This document shows, piece after piece, positions 26,900 through 35,460 of a stretch of 64,000 nt of DNA (position 1 is its first letter; the number at the start of each line of letters is the position of its first letter). The stretch is from Pseudomaricurvus alkylphenolicus (GTDB taxonomy: Bacteria; Pseudomonadota; Gammaproteobacteria; Pseudomonadales; Cellvibrionaceae): positions 1,116,001 to 1,180,000 of the forward strand of contig NZ_JAAQPI010000001.1 of the NCBI RefSeq assembly GCF_011683955.1. The letters are read 5' to 3'. The notes beneath the pieces were generated by a model. That model was not told the origin of the DNA, did not search any database, and saw only the letters and a list, made by a program, of their open reading frames with translations. The translations under genes and the position numbers were made by a program.

Positions 26900-28477
26900 C
26901 TAGCCCTTTGAAATTAAAGCCTCTTGAGCCGCAAACTTACCCGGCAATCCATAGACACCACCACCAGGATGGCTCCCAGCTCCGCCGAGGTACAAGCTTT
27001 TTATCTCCGTACTGCCCCCTCCCAATCCACGCGCAGGTCGCAAAGGACCCAATCTGGTGGGCAACATGTCGACATGGTATATGCAGCCATTGGGCAAAGA
27101 GAATTCGTCATTGAATGCCAACGGTGTCAGGGTATTACGTCCCAACTCAGCTCCGAGTCCAACAAGATACTGTTTGGAACTCTCGACTAGAAAATTACTA
27201 CAACGGTGACTTAACTCTTCTTCAGACATATCAGTCTTTACCGGAATACTGGTGTAGAGATAAGCCGTAGATTTGCCCTCAGGCGCCAAGGTTTTATCGT
27301 TATGGGAGAGAACCGTCATCCAAATGGGTGGCTTTTTTCCCAGTCTTCCCAGTCTTACTTGACTCGTATGATCGACGTGTTCATCCAATGTGCCTGTCAT
27401 CAAACTGGCACCATTAATATCAACACCATCTCGTTGCCCCCTTTTCTGACTGGCCCTTTCAAACAATAATGGACCATCAATGGCCATATCGATTTTGAAA
27501 GGCCCCATATTGCTTGCATTGGCGGGTATAAACGGCAATTGTTCTCGTACATTTTGGGGACGGTCGTTATCTTGAAGTAGCTGCCCCAGCGTAATCTGCG
27601 GTGCACAAGCGCCAATCACACCGAGACGCGCGTTTATCACTTCACCTGAGTTTAGCACTACGCCTCTAGCCTGGCTGTTTTCAACAACAATATTCTTTAC
27701 TGAAGCCGATGTACGTATCTCTCCACCCAACTCCATCAAGCAGTTGCTTAACGCATTAATCAGCGAAGACATTCCCCCGCGAGGCCTGCTACAACCCAGC
27801 TGATGTATCTGGGAAAAAGAGGCCAAGAAGACACCGGAGTTTTCGGCATCCGGCGGGCAGGCTATTGCACACCAATAGGCGTACAAACCTCTGAGAGGCT
27901 CAGATTCAAAAGTCTCAGCGATTGCCTCATAGGCGCTAACAGAAAGAAGCCTTCCTAGCGTCCTGCGAAGACTCTTATCGGCCACAAGCTTCCAGGCAGC
28001 TCTGACCAGATCACACCATCCACTTTGACTCAGCGGTCTCGACATAAAATCGGATTGAATTTCTAGAATAAGCTGAAATACTTCAGCAAGCTCCAGATAC
28101 TGGGAAGCATCTTTTTTAGAGTAGTATTTGATGTCTTCAGCAGTCTGTTTGACTGACTGGAATAGCATTAAGCTATCCCCATCTTCATTAACCCACCCAT
28201 AACCGGGGTCGACATCGATCAGTGAGAATCCAAAACGAGCTAACCGCAGCTCTTCGATAATAGATGTCTGTCTGATAAAAACAGCGTCAATCGCTCCAGG
28301 ACTCAAAGTATACTCTGGCGCCACGCTGACAAGGGGTTGAGAGATAGATGCTCCACCTGCTACCTGGCGTTTCTCAAGTACCTGCACGGAATGTCCGGAA
28401 CGCGCTAGATAGCAGGCTGCTACAAGACCATTGTGACCACCGCCAACCACCAAATAATCGAAATTTTTCACACGCAC
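26900..28477 (-). CDS. Phytoene-desaturase-like FAD-dependent oxidoreductase (type 'GGGHNGL')
   Basis: A 525-residue flavoprotein with YLVVGGGHNGLVAACYLARSG at residues ~8-28, the FAD-ribose Glu in VLEKRQ and the C-terminal LYLGGAGSHPGGGVYGLPGK. It pairs with the protein at 16091: both have SQ/ANVHRSG-like RPRGGMSSLI/GLV and PTRLG/MGP(L)RPA-like segments. It starts at GTG 28477, with GTG 28471 as the alternative. The gene lies 30 bp downstream of the DapB-like gene on the same strand, which indicates an operon of oxidoreductases downstream of the TonB receptor. Its codons are more AT-rich than those of its paralogues at 16 and 54 kb. Confidence 0.82.
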   Translation of the reverse strand: MRVKNFDYLVVGGGHNGLVAACYLARSGHSVQVLEKRQVAGGASISQPLVSVAPEYTLSPGAIDAVFIRQTSIIEELRLARFGFSLIDVDPGYGWVNEDGDSLMLFQSVKQTAEDIKYYSKKDASQYLELAEVFQLILEIQSDFMSRPLSQSGWCDLVRAAWKLVADKSLRRTLGRLLSVSAYEAIAETFESEPLRGLYAYWCAIACPPDAENSGVFLASFSQIHQLGCSRPRGGMSSLINALSNCLMELGGEIRTSASVKNIVVENSQARGVVLNSGEVINARLGVIGACAPQITLGQLLQDNDRPQNVREQLPFIPANASNMGPFKIDMAIDGPLLFERASQKRGQRDGVDINGASLMTGTLDEHVDHTSQVRLGRLGKKPPIWMTVLSHNDKTLAPEGKSTAYLYTSIPVKTDMSEEELSHRCSNFLVESSKQYLVGLGAELGRNTLTPLAFNDEFSLPNGCIYHVDMLPTRLGPLRPARGLGGGSTEIKSLYLGGAGSHPGGGVYGLPGKFAAQEALISKG

Positions 28478-28507
28478 CTTACTTCTGTCAAATGATCCGA
28501 AAAGAAT

Positions 28508-29623
28508 TTATAACCACATAGCATTACGGCCCGTGATAGGCGGCAGGTCCCCCTTGGTTTTAAAACCAGGGCTGGCCTTACACACTGCCTCAATACTGTT
28601 AACAGCCCGCGCTGCCGCCCCGTACATAGCGGCATCGAAACTATCTACTGTGGGCATAGGTGTGCCACAGCGACCAGAGTGAATGTCTACGGTCAGTGGC
28701 AATTGATTACTCTGGATTTCTACACGATATCCACCACCAGGCAGCAGTGATGGGAGTTCGGGGGCAAGATCGGAACGCATTCGGTTGCAATGCTCAATAG
28801 CAATGCGTGGAACACCATCCTTCATGCCCTCAACCGCCCAGTGGTTTACCGCTACAGTACCTTTTTCAATCACTACACCTCCCGCAGTAGTAAAGGTATC
28901 TTCTGCCAACTGGGGCCTGTCCCATACACGCAGCTCATCTAACTCGATGTTAATCATATCTGCCAACTCGTAGATGCTGGTTGCCCAGACGTTTCTAAAA
29001 GCTTCGAGTACCATGGGACGCATTTCCCCTCCAGGGGGTACACCGACTCCAAGAGCCTTCAAGCTATCAACCTTGTCGTAGTTACTCCATTCTACCAGCT
29101 CGTAAGTTCGGAACTCCGTAATGTCCATTGAAATGCTGGAAATCAGGGCCGCCATGGCATCCCCCATAAACCCAGGTTCATAACCGGTAAAGAGCACCGT
29201 ACTGTTACCTCTCTCACAGGCAAGGTTCAGCATATCCACCAGCTTCTGGCCTTCGTTACCCATATGTTTTGGATAAAGCATGTGCATTGGGGTGGTCGCT
29301 ACAACGTTTTTTCCACTCTCTAAAAGCCGGCAAATGGTTTCTAAGAACTCATAGCCCATAGTGCCCGGGTAAGGTTGCAGCATAGTGGTTTCGCCGCAAG
29401 TGAAAATGACACAGTCAGCATCAAGATCCAGCAGTTCTTCTTCGCTCTTGGTCGCATACACACCTATGGGGTCCAATCCACAGATTTCACCGGCATCCTT
29501 TGCAGCTTTTGAATCGCCAAAGCATTTGACACCCACTAGTTCCATCATTGGGTGCTGAATCACATATTTCATTGCTGCATTGCCCACATAACCGGGCGCC
29601 CACTGAATTACTTTATAACTCAT
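28508..29623 (-). CDS. DapB-like NAD(P)-dependent oxidoreductase
   Basis: A 371-residue protein with an N-terminal Rossmann fold (YKVIQWAPGYVGNAAMKYV, residues ~3-21). A long C-terminal domain follows, as seen in the dihydrodipicolinate-reductase-like/2,4-diaminopentanoate-dehydrogenase-like group that is frequent in mycobacteria and in terpenoid or steroid gene clusters. Real DapB is only about 270 residues and lysine biosynthesis is not the context here. A CGETTMLQPYPGTMGYE segment around residue 75-90 may line the active site. GGAGTAAAG precedes the ATG. It sits between the truncated SDR and the flavin oxidoreductase in one direction. The reaction is unknown; reduction or oxidation of a keto or hydroxy substrate is a guess. 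Confidence 0.7.
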   Translation of the reverse strand: MSYKVIQWAPGYVGNAAMKYVIQHPMMELVGVKCFGDSKAAKDAGEICGLDPIGVYATKSEEELLDLDADCVIFTCGETTMLQPYPGTMGYEFLETICRLLESGKNVVATTPMHMLYPKHMGNEGQKLVDMLNLACERGNSTVLFTGYEPGFMGDAMAALISSISMDITEFRTYELVEWSNYDKVDSLKALGVGVPPGGEMRPMVLEAFRNVWATSIYELADMINIELDELRVWDRPQLAEDTFTTAGGVVIEKGTVAVNHWAVEGMKDGVPRIAIEHCNRMRSDLAPELPSLLPGGGYRVEIQSNQLPLTVDIHSGRCGTPMPTVDSFDAAMYGAAARAVNSIEAVCKASPGFKTKGDLPPITGRNAMWL

Positions 29624-29683
29624 TACTTTACTCCATTGATGTTCATTCTGGTGAGAGGTCTATGGTGAAAGTCGTATTGCCTT

Positions 29684-30256
29684 CTACGGACTTTGCGTGT
29701 TGGGGCGAATCATAATGCGCATCCCGCCATCAATATTAACTTCGCTGCCTGTAATGTAACTTCCAGCATCGCTTGCCAACAATTGAATCATACCCTCGAC
29801 ATCATGACACTCACCGAGACGTCCTACGGGTATCATACTGGTAAAGCCGCTCACAATAGCTAAGACGCTGTCGCTACCGTGTTGCTCTTGTATTGATTTT
29901 TTGGCCGCTTCAATCGTCTCGTCTTGAACCTTATCTATGGGTTCTAGCCCATCCATCGCAGCATTACCAACGAAGATGTCAATACCACCAAGTTTCTCTA
30001 CTGCATTACTGGCAGCGCTCAAAACACTGTTTCTATCTGAGAGGTCCATTACGGTATACTGGATTAGGCCACCTGGATAGTCTTCCGCCAGTTGTTTGAC
30101 AGCTTGTTGTAGAATTTCCTCACGGCGCGATGCGATCATAACGGCGGCACCGGACTCAGCCAGGGCCTTTGAAATACTAAAACCTATACCTGTACCACCG
30201 CCGGTTACAAAAGCTGTCTTTCCCGATAGGTCAAATTTATTTTGTAACTGATGCAT
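29684..30256 (-). CDS. SDR-family protein lacking the catalytic core (internal deletion)
   Basis: A 190-residue open frame. The SDR N-terminal half (TGGGTGIG at 18-25, NAAMDG at 98-103) is joined directly to the family's C-terminal half (IPVGRLGECHDVEGMIQLL, ASDAGSYITGSEVNIDGG). Normal SDRs of this group are ~250 residues. The missing ~55-60 residues include the catalytic Ser, the YxxxK pair and the helix after it. The junction is near residue 116 (about 29908). The frame is intact across the deletion, so a protein may still be made, but it cannot be a normal dehydrogenase. I chose ATG 30256; the frame also opens at TTG 30289. It lies next to a hydrolase remnant, so this corner of the locus appears to be decaying. 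Confidence 0.7.
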   Translation of the reverse strand: MHQLQNKFDLSGKTAFVTGGGTGIGFSISKALAESGAAVMIASRREEILQQAVKQLAEDYPGGLIQYTVMDLSDRNSVLSAASNAVEKLGGIDIFVGNAAMDGLEPIDKVQDETIEAAKKSIQEQHGSDSVLAIVSGFTSMIPVGRLGECHDVEGMIQLLASDAGSYITGSEVNIDGGMRIMIRPNTQSP

Positions 30257-30365
30257 GATAACTTTCGTAGGTAACTCGGTATTGTTCAATATTAGGTGCT
30301 GACGCTCTAGATTAATAATGATTTTGAATGCTAGGTACTGGGCCTCATAATCATTTTAAAAGTGC

Positions 30366-30720
30366 TCATGAATGTGTGTATTGTCCAAGTAGTAAGTGCT
30401 TAGCTAAGAAGTCGTGGACTTGATGATTAAAGCCTTTGGAAATGGATGCTTCAGGAACTGTTGTTCCCAACAGTAATCCAGAGCCATGCCGATCTGGAGC
30501 GAGGTGCTTTCGGACGATAAAGGTGCACGGAACAGTCATCGATGGGGTGCACGGAAATCTCGACGTCCTTAACGGCCTTCCTTCGCAACAGGAACCAGGA
30601 CATGAAACGTATTCCATACAGAAAAGCACGTCCTTGAAACGGTAATGAAGGCATACGAGCGTAGGCGGAGCGCAACTCGGGGTGAACATCTCCGATATTC
30701 AAGTCTATATTCCTATGATT
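30366..30720 (-). pseudogene. Remnant of an alpha/beta-hydrolase (hormone-sensitive-lipase-like) gene
   Basis: Two overlapping minus-strand frames together read like the start of an alpha/beta hydrolase. In one frame FLYGIRFMSWFLLRRKAVKD is followed by SVHLYRPKAPRSRSAWLWI. In the other the oxyanion-type motif HGSGLLLG is followed by FNHQVHDFLAKHLLLG. Joined, they would give AWLWI-HGSGLLLG, matching the family's WIHGGG block, so a frameshift lies near 30480. The copy stops soon after (YTHS, stop at 30366) and lacks the catalytic GDSAG, Asp and His regions. The intact enzyme would be an esterase. The rest of the 520-bp gap between the SDR and the TonB receptor shows no other gene. Confidence 0.55.
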
Positions 30721-30809
30721 GTAAAACCCGTCGGCAATGACGGGTTTGGAACACGAAGGATAGATGAGCCTCCGGTTTAGAGGCTCTTTAGCAGGGAAAC
30801 CTAAAGGAG

Positions 30810-33140
30810 TTAGAAATTTGCAGTGAATTGCACTGTAACCTGACGCGGCATTGCTGGAATCTGCCAACCACCGGTTCCCTGCGGGAATACAACCAAATTG
30901 TATTCTTCATCAGTGAGGTTATCAACCGACGCAGTCACTTGGTACATTTCATCAACGGACGTCCAAGACGCCTGCACCCCTACCAGAGTTCGACTGGGAT
31001 CTTCAAAACGATTCGATGAATCGTAAAAGGTCTTCGAACGGTAACTGATCACACTGCTGAATGCCAATGTGCCAATCTTTTCAAGATCCATGGAGTATTG
31101 CCCACGTATGTAGGCAGTTACTTCTGGCGCATTGGCCAAATCATTGCCTGATGCGTCTTCAGACAGCTCCGCAACACCAACTACCAATCCAGGACCAAAT
31201 GGTGTACAGGTAGCCGGCTGTTCTGCAGCAGCCAAGTCAGTACAAGGGATATAACCCAGACTGTCTGGGAAGTCATCGTACTCGCTGTCGAGTAGGCCAA
31301 CACCGGCTCCTAACTCAAGATTCGCCGTAGCGGCCCAGGTCAGATCCATCTCCAAGCCTGTTACTGTCGCCGTGGCAGCGTTCCGTACGTTGGTCGATAA
31401 GGTTTCGGGGTCCGAAGTTTGAATCTGTAAATCCTGGTAGTCGTAGTGAAACAATGCGCCGTTAAAGCGCACGGTTGATCCTTGGAATTTCCATCCAAAC
31501 TCCAACATATCCAGAATTTCGGAGTCTACCTGATCGATTACTCCAAAGCCGGGAAGATTAAATCCACCGCTTTTAAAGCCACGTGAGTATGTACCGTACA
31601 GCATCCAGTCTTGATCGGGTCGGTAGGTCAAAGTGACCAATGGAGTAAATTCCTCGAAATCCATATCCTGGCCCGGGTCAACTACAATACCAACGGTATT
31701 GCCCCAAAATCCGTCAGACGCCAATGCCCCCGCGCCAGGGTAGAGCGTGTTACTCAGTAGATCTTTCTTCTCATTGGTATAGCGAGCCCCCAAAGTGGCA
31801 GACCACGCTTCTGAGATTTCGTAGTCAAGTTGTATATAGGGTGCAAACGACTCTACTTCAACTTCGCCATGGGCGCCGAATGCACTGTTAGGCACCAGAG
31901 CCGGCAACCCAAATTGTTGTTGTAATTGTGCATCGATCAAATCACCGTGTAGTGCAAATGCAAAATCAGACTCTTCTTTGAGCAAGTACAAACCGACGAC
32001 ATACTGCAAATTGCTATCACTGCTGGAGACTAACTGAAACTCCTGAGTGTATTGATCCGTTTGCCCTTCACCGGAAACACCCAGCAAGGTCGCGCCAGTA
32101 GCGTCCGCATCTGCATAGGATTTGTCTCTTTGCATCCGCGCCGATGTAATGCTTGAAAAGGTTGCATTGCTTAACTCGTAATCGACGCGAATTGCACCGC
32201 CATAGGCTTTGATGACGCCGTCATCTGCTGTCGGAACAGAACCATTGCCATTACTGCACACCTCGTAAAAATCTGAAGGACTACAACCACCCAACGCCGT
32301 TCCCAACTGTGAAGGCGCATCAAAGAGCGCACGATGGCCAGAGCCTACAGAGCCGTTTACTTCGGTATAATCGGTGGATACTTTAATGCTGAACTCTTCT
32401 GAGGGGGTCAGCAATAGTTTGGCTGTGAATGCCTCTTCGTCTTTGCCACCAAACTCTGACACACTTGTACCTGGCGTTTTGTTATCGATATAGCCATCCT
32501 GTTCCACTTTGCGGGCGGTCAGGCGCAATGCTGCAGTGTCTGTAAGAGCCAAGTTCACCATACCCTCAATGCCACGGGTGTCGTAGTCGCCGGCGATCAA
32601 GGATACTCGCGCTTCAAACTCATCCGCTGGATCAGCAGTGATAGCCCGAATGGCGCCAGCCGTGGCGTTGCGTCCAAAGAGGATGCCCTGCGGCCCTTTG
32701 AGTACTTCAATTCGTTCTACGTCTCCAAAGCCAAATAGTCCCCCGTAGGCACGCGGCATGTAGCTATCATCCAGGTAGACTGGAGCGCTGCTTTCCAGTC
32801 CCGCGTTAGCTAGCTGGGTGCCAACTCCCCTCAAGTAGATCGCTGTGAATGCCCCGTTGTTATTGATAGCTAGATTAGGAACCACTTTCTCTAGCTCAAT
32901 GGTAGTACTTACGCCCCCACTGAATAGCTCATCTCCGCTCAATGCTGACACAGCAACCGGAACATCCTGCAAACTCTGCACTCGCTTTTGGGCCGTAACT
33001 ATTATCTCTTCCAGAGTGAATGTATCTGATTGTACTAGCGAAGATTGAAGTGAGGCTGCAACCATGAGTGGAATAGGCAATAGTGGCCTGATTCCAATTG
33101 ATGTTAGAGATTGCGCGACTTCTTTATAAGAATAGTTCAT
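30810..33140 (-). CDS. TonB-dependent outer-membrane receptor
   Basis: A 776-residue receptor. The N-terminal export signal is followed by LEEIIVTAQKRVQSLQDVP, the plug motifs IYLRGVGTQLANAG, APVYLDDSYMPR and IEVLKGPQGILFGRNATAG, and a beta-barrel ending in Phe (RQVTVQFTANF), the canonical C-terminus. GAGGAGC precedes the ATG. It belongs to the same subgroup as the receptors at 49259 and 63378. Divergent from it is the LysR gene at 33487, a likely regulator. Downstream genes on the same strand encode oxidoreductases, which suggests uptake of the compound those enzymes handle (inference). Confidence 0.9.
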   Translation of the reverse strand: MNYSYKEVAQSLTSIGIRPLLPIPLMVAASLQSSLVQSDTFTLEEIIVTAQKRVQSLQDVPVAVSALSGDELFSGGVSTTIELEKVVPNLAINNNGAFTAIYLRGVGTQLANAGLESSAPVYLDDSYMPRAYGGLFGFGDVERIEVLKGPQGILFGRNATAGAIRAITADPADEFEARVSLIAGDYDTRGIEGMVNLALTDTAALRLTARKVEQDGYIDNKTPGTSVSEFGGKDEEAFTAKLLLTPSEEFSIKVSTDYTEVNGSVGSGHRALFDAPSQLGTALGGCSPSDFYEVCSNGNGSVPTADDGVIKAYGGAIRVDYELSNATFSSITSARMQRDKSYADADATGATLLGVSGEGQTDQYTQEFQLVSSSDSNLQYVVGLYLLKEESDFAFALHGDLIDAQLQQQFGLPALVPNSAFGAHGEVEVESFAPYIQLDYEISEAWSATLGARYTNEKKDLLSNTLYPGAGALASDGFWGNTVGIVVDPGQDMDFEEFTPLVTLTYRPDQDWMLYGTYSRGFKSGGFNLPGFGVIDQVDSEILDMLEFGWKFQGSTVRFNGALFHYDYQDLQIQTSDPETLSTNVRNAATATVTGLEMDLTWAATANLELGAGVGLLDSEYDDFPDSLGYIPCTDLAAAEQPATCTPFGPGLVVGVAELSEDASGNDLANAPEVTAYIRGQYSMDLEKIGTLAFSSVISYRSKTFYDSSNRFEDPSRTLVGVQASWTSVDEMYQVTASVDNLTDEEYNLVVFPQGTGGWQIPAMPRQVTVQFTANF

Positions 33141-33486
33141 ATTAGCTCCTCGTTATATAACCTAATTATAATAGCTACGGTAGTTATGGCTCTTAATAGA
33201 GAGTTTAGTTTCCAGAGAGGGTGTCTATCGCACCAATAAAGTAAGCTTGGTTACTATATTTCATGATAGTACTGATCTTAGAGCGCAAATAATGATTCTT
33301 GCTCTTATGATGCATTCCTGACAGGACTAGATCGCACGGTAAACAAATGGTGACCGGCAATCTGCCCCTCGTAGGTCAATTAACAAGGTTGATGATTGAT
33401 AACAGTATTCCAAACTCCTATTCTTGTGCTTATGAGCACAACTATCCCCCCAATGTCGCCCGATCTTCGCTTTAGGCAGAACTAAT
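33141..33486. promoter_or_regulatory. Divergent promoter region, TonB receptor / LysR
   Basis: A 346-bp AT-rich gap with no coding frame I can support. A TATATAACCTAATTATAAT stretch at about 33154-33172 could hold the receptor promoter. As LysR-type regulators usually bind T-N11-A sites in such divergent regions, operator sites for the 33487 regulator are expected here, but I cannot single one out. Confidence 0.35.
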
Positions 33487-34416
33487 ATGTACGACCAATT
33501 ATCTCGTATTGATCTGAACTTACTCATTGCCCTTCAGGTGTTGCTGGAGGAGCGGAATACAACTAAAGCCGCTGAACGGATGTTTATCACTCAGTCAGCA
33601 ATGAGCAAGACACTCAACCGGCTCCGTCAGGTTTTCGACGATGAGTTGTTTACTCGACAAGGTTTTGGTCTCAAACCGACTCCCAAAGCAGAGCAGCTTG
33701 CCAGACCGCTGCAAGAAACGCTGAAAACCGTGTATGGCATGGTTCACCCGACGCCATTTGACCCAGCCTCCGCCAGAGGTGTCATTCATCTGGGGATTAC
33801 GGAACCCACGAGCATATGCGTTGTTCCCGCGCTTCTACAAATTCTGGAACAACAAGCTCCCAATGTAATCCTGGCCTCGCACAACCTGGTTGGGGACTAT
33901 CGGGAGTCCTTGCAAAGCGGACTATTGGATTTTTATTTGTATCAGCTTGAAACGGGTCCAGAGTTGGTGAGCAATAAAGTCGGCTCTCTGAAACCTTTCT
34001 GTATCATGAGAAAGAACCACCCTCTGAGCGATAAGGAGTACATAGATTGGAATGAACTCCGTACCATAAGAAAAGTTATATACTCTCTGCCCAATGTGGG
34101 TATTGAAACCTGGTCTAGCTATATGAAGGACGCGGAAGTTCAGGAGGCTCAAAATCATTGTGCACTGGAAACCACGCAGCTTCTCCTGGGGATTGAGGTC
34201 TTGCTGAATTCGGAAGCTGTCATGCTGGGATCGATCGGAATGCTTGATCTGGTCGCATGCGGCGACAAGCTCACAGCCAAACCGATAAAAAATATTCCTC
34301 CAGAGGCCGAAACCATTGACATGTACCTTACACAACATCTCCGAACACTTAACCTCCCTCTGCACCAATGGTTTACCGAAAAGATTGCAGAAGTGGCAGC
34401 GGATACGCTCAGGTAA
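33487..34416 (+). CDS. LysR-family transcriptional regulator
   Basis: A 309-residue LysR regulator. The N-terminal winged helix-turn-helix spans residues ~5-65 (LSRIDLNLLIALQVLLEERN, TKAAERMFITQSAMSKTLNRL) and is followed by a LysR substrate-binding domain. It is a clear paralogue of the LysR at 34432, with which it lies tail to tail (16-bp gap). It is divergent from the TonB receptor at 30810 and is its most likely regulator. LeuO/NodD-like proteins of this subgroup respond to aromatic or lipophilic effectors; the effector here is unknown. Confidence 0.88.
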   Translation: MYDQLSRIDLNLLIALQVLLEERNTTKAAERMFITQSAMSKTLNRLRQVFDDELFTRQGFGLKPTPKAEQLARPLQETLKTVYGMVHPTPFDPASARGVIHLGITEPTSICVVPALLQILEQQAPNVILASHNLVGDYRESLQSGLLDFYLYQLETGPELVSNKVGSLKPFCIMRKNHPLSDKEYIDWNELRTIRKVIYSLPNVGIETWSSYMKDAEVQEAQNHCALETTQLLLGIEVLLNSEAVMLGSIGMLDLVACGDKLTAKPIKNIPPEAETIDMYLTQHLRTLNLPLHQWFTEKIAEVAADTLR

Positions 34417-34431
34417 GAAATAGGTTCTGTA

Positions 34432-35379
34432 TTATGCGCTGTTGAGGTTTATGGGAAAACGCTCACCTACAGTATCAGCAATCTGTACGGCCAGCCACAA
34501 ATGCAACGGAGAGTTCAAACTACGCTGGTGTTGGGTCAGATACAGATTTTTGACAGCATTGTTGATGGGCATGTCGACTATGGGTTTTTCAACCAGTTGG
34601 TTGCGGCATACTGCGAGATCTTTGGTTCCGGGTGGAAGTAAAAGCAAGGCATCGCTATTGATAACTAATTCTATTGCCGTGAGTAATTGCGTTGTTTCCA
34701 TAAGGCAATGCCTATTGTCATCATGATGTAGCGATTGATTGACAAAGTCGACCAGCTTTTCTTCGTAGATCAACGGTATGGTGTAGAGAATATGATCTGA
34801 ATCGAAAAACAACTCACCAGGAATCGATGTCTTGTTCTCGTAAGGATGACCTTTTCGCATCAGGCAGGCCAGATCAAAACTGCCGATCAGTTGAGAGTTA
34901 AACTCAGTCTTTTTCTCCTGTTGATAGATGACAAAGTCCAGGCTGCCTGCTTCGAGCTTGTCGCAATAATCGTCGATGACCGGGTGCGACTTCAAGATCA
35001 GTTGAGGAGCGTCCTGTTTAACGCGTTGTACGAGTTCGGGAACCATAAAGACCGAAATCGGTTCGGGTATGCCCAAGTGTATTTCACCAATCGCGTTAGC
35101 CGGCTCAAACGGTTCCGGGCTGATAACGCCTTGTAGAATATGCAATGCTTGCTCAATAGGAAGAGCCAGCGATTCAGCTTTTGGAGTGGGCTTCAACCCT
35201 TGCGGTTGGCGGATAAACAGCTCGTCGTCAAAGACCTGCCGCAACCGGCTTAGGGTACGGCTCATGGCCGACGGTGTAATAAACAGTCGCTTGGCGGCAC
35301 GGGCGGCATTTTTCTCTTCCAGGAGAACCTGAAAGGCTACCAGCAGATTTAAATCTGTTCTTGAGAGGCGATCCAGCAT
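34432..35379 (-). CDS. LysR-family transcriptional regulator
   Basis: A 315-residue LysR regulator with LSRTDLNLLVAFQVLLEEKN and AAKRLFITPSAMSRTLSRL in the DNA-binding domain, then the co-inducer domain. I placed the start at ATG 35379 because MLDRLSRTDLN then lines up exactly with MYDQLSRIDLN of the paralogue at 33487; GTG 35403 is the alternative. It is downstream of the F420-dependent oxidoreductase on the same strand, with ~80 bp between. Two recently related LysR genes placed tail to tail suggest duplication and split control of neighbouring genes. Confidence 0.86.
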   Translation of the reverse strand: MLDRLSRTDLNLLVAFQVLLEEKNAARAAKRLFITPSAMSRTLSRLRQVFDDELFIRQPQGLKPTPKAESLALPIEQALHILQGVISPEPFEPANAIGEIHLGIPEPISVFMVPELVQRVKQDAPQLILKSHPVIDDYCDKLEAGSLDFVIYQQEKKTEFNSQLIGSFDLACLMRKGHPYENKTSIPGELFFDSDHILYTIPLIYEEKLVDFVNQSLHHDDNRHCLMETTQLLTAIELVINSDALLLLPPGTKDLAVCRNQLVEKPIVDMPINNAVKNLYLTQHQRSLNSPLHLWLAVQIADTVGERFPINLNSA

Positions 35380-35460
35380 CTGACTTGCACTAACCGATGT
35401 CACTAAGGTGATACAACTATTAGAGCAAATCAGATGCTATTGATCAATTCTGTGTGGTTA

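Noticed and set aside
28508-29623. True dihydrodipicolinate reductase (DapB) of lysine biosynthesis
   Set aside because: The protein is about 100 residues too long, and the neighbours are pathway oxidoreductases, not lysine genes.
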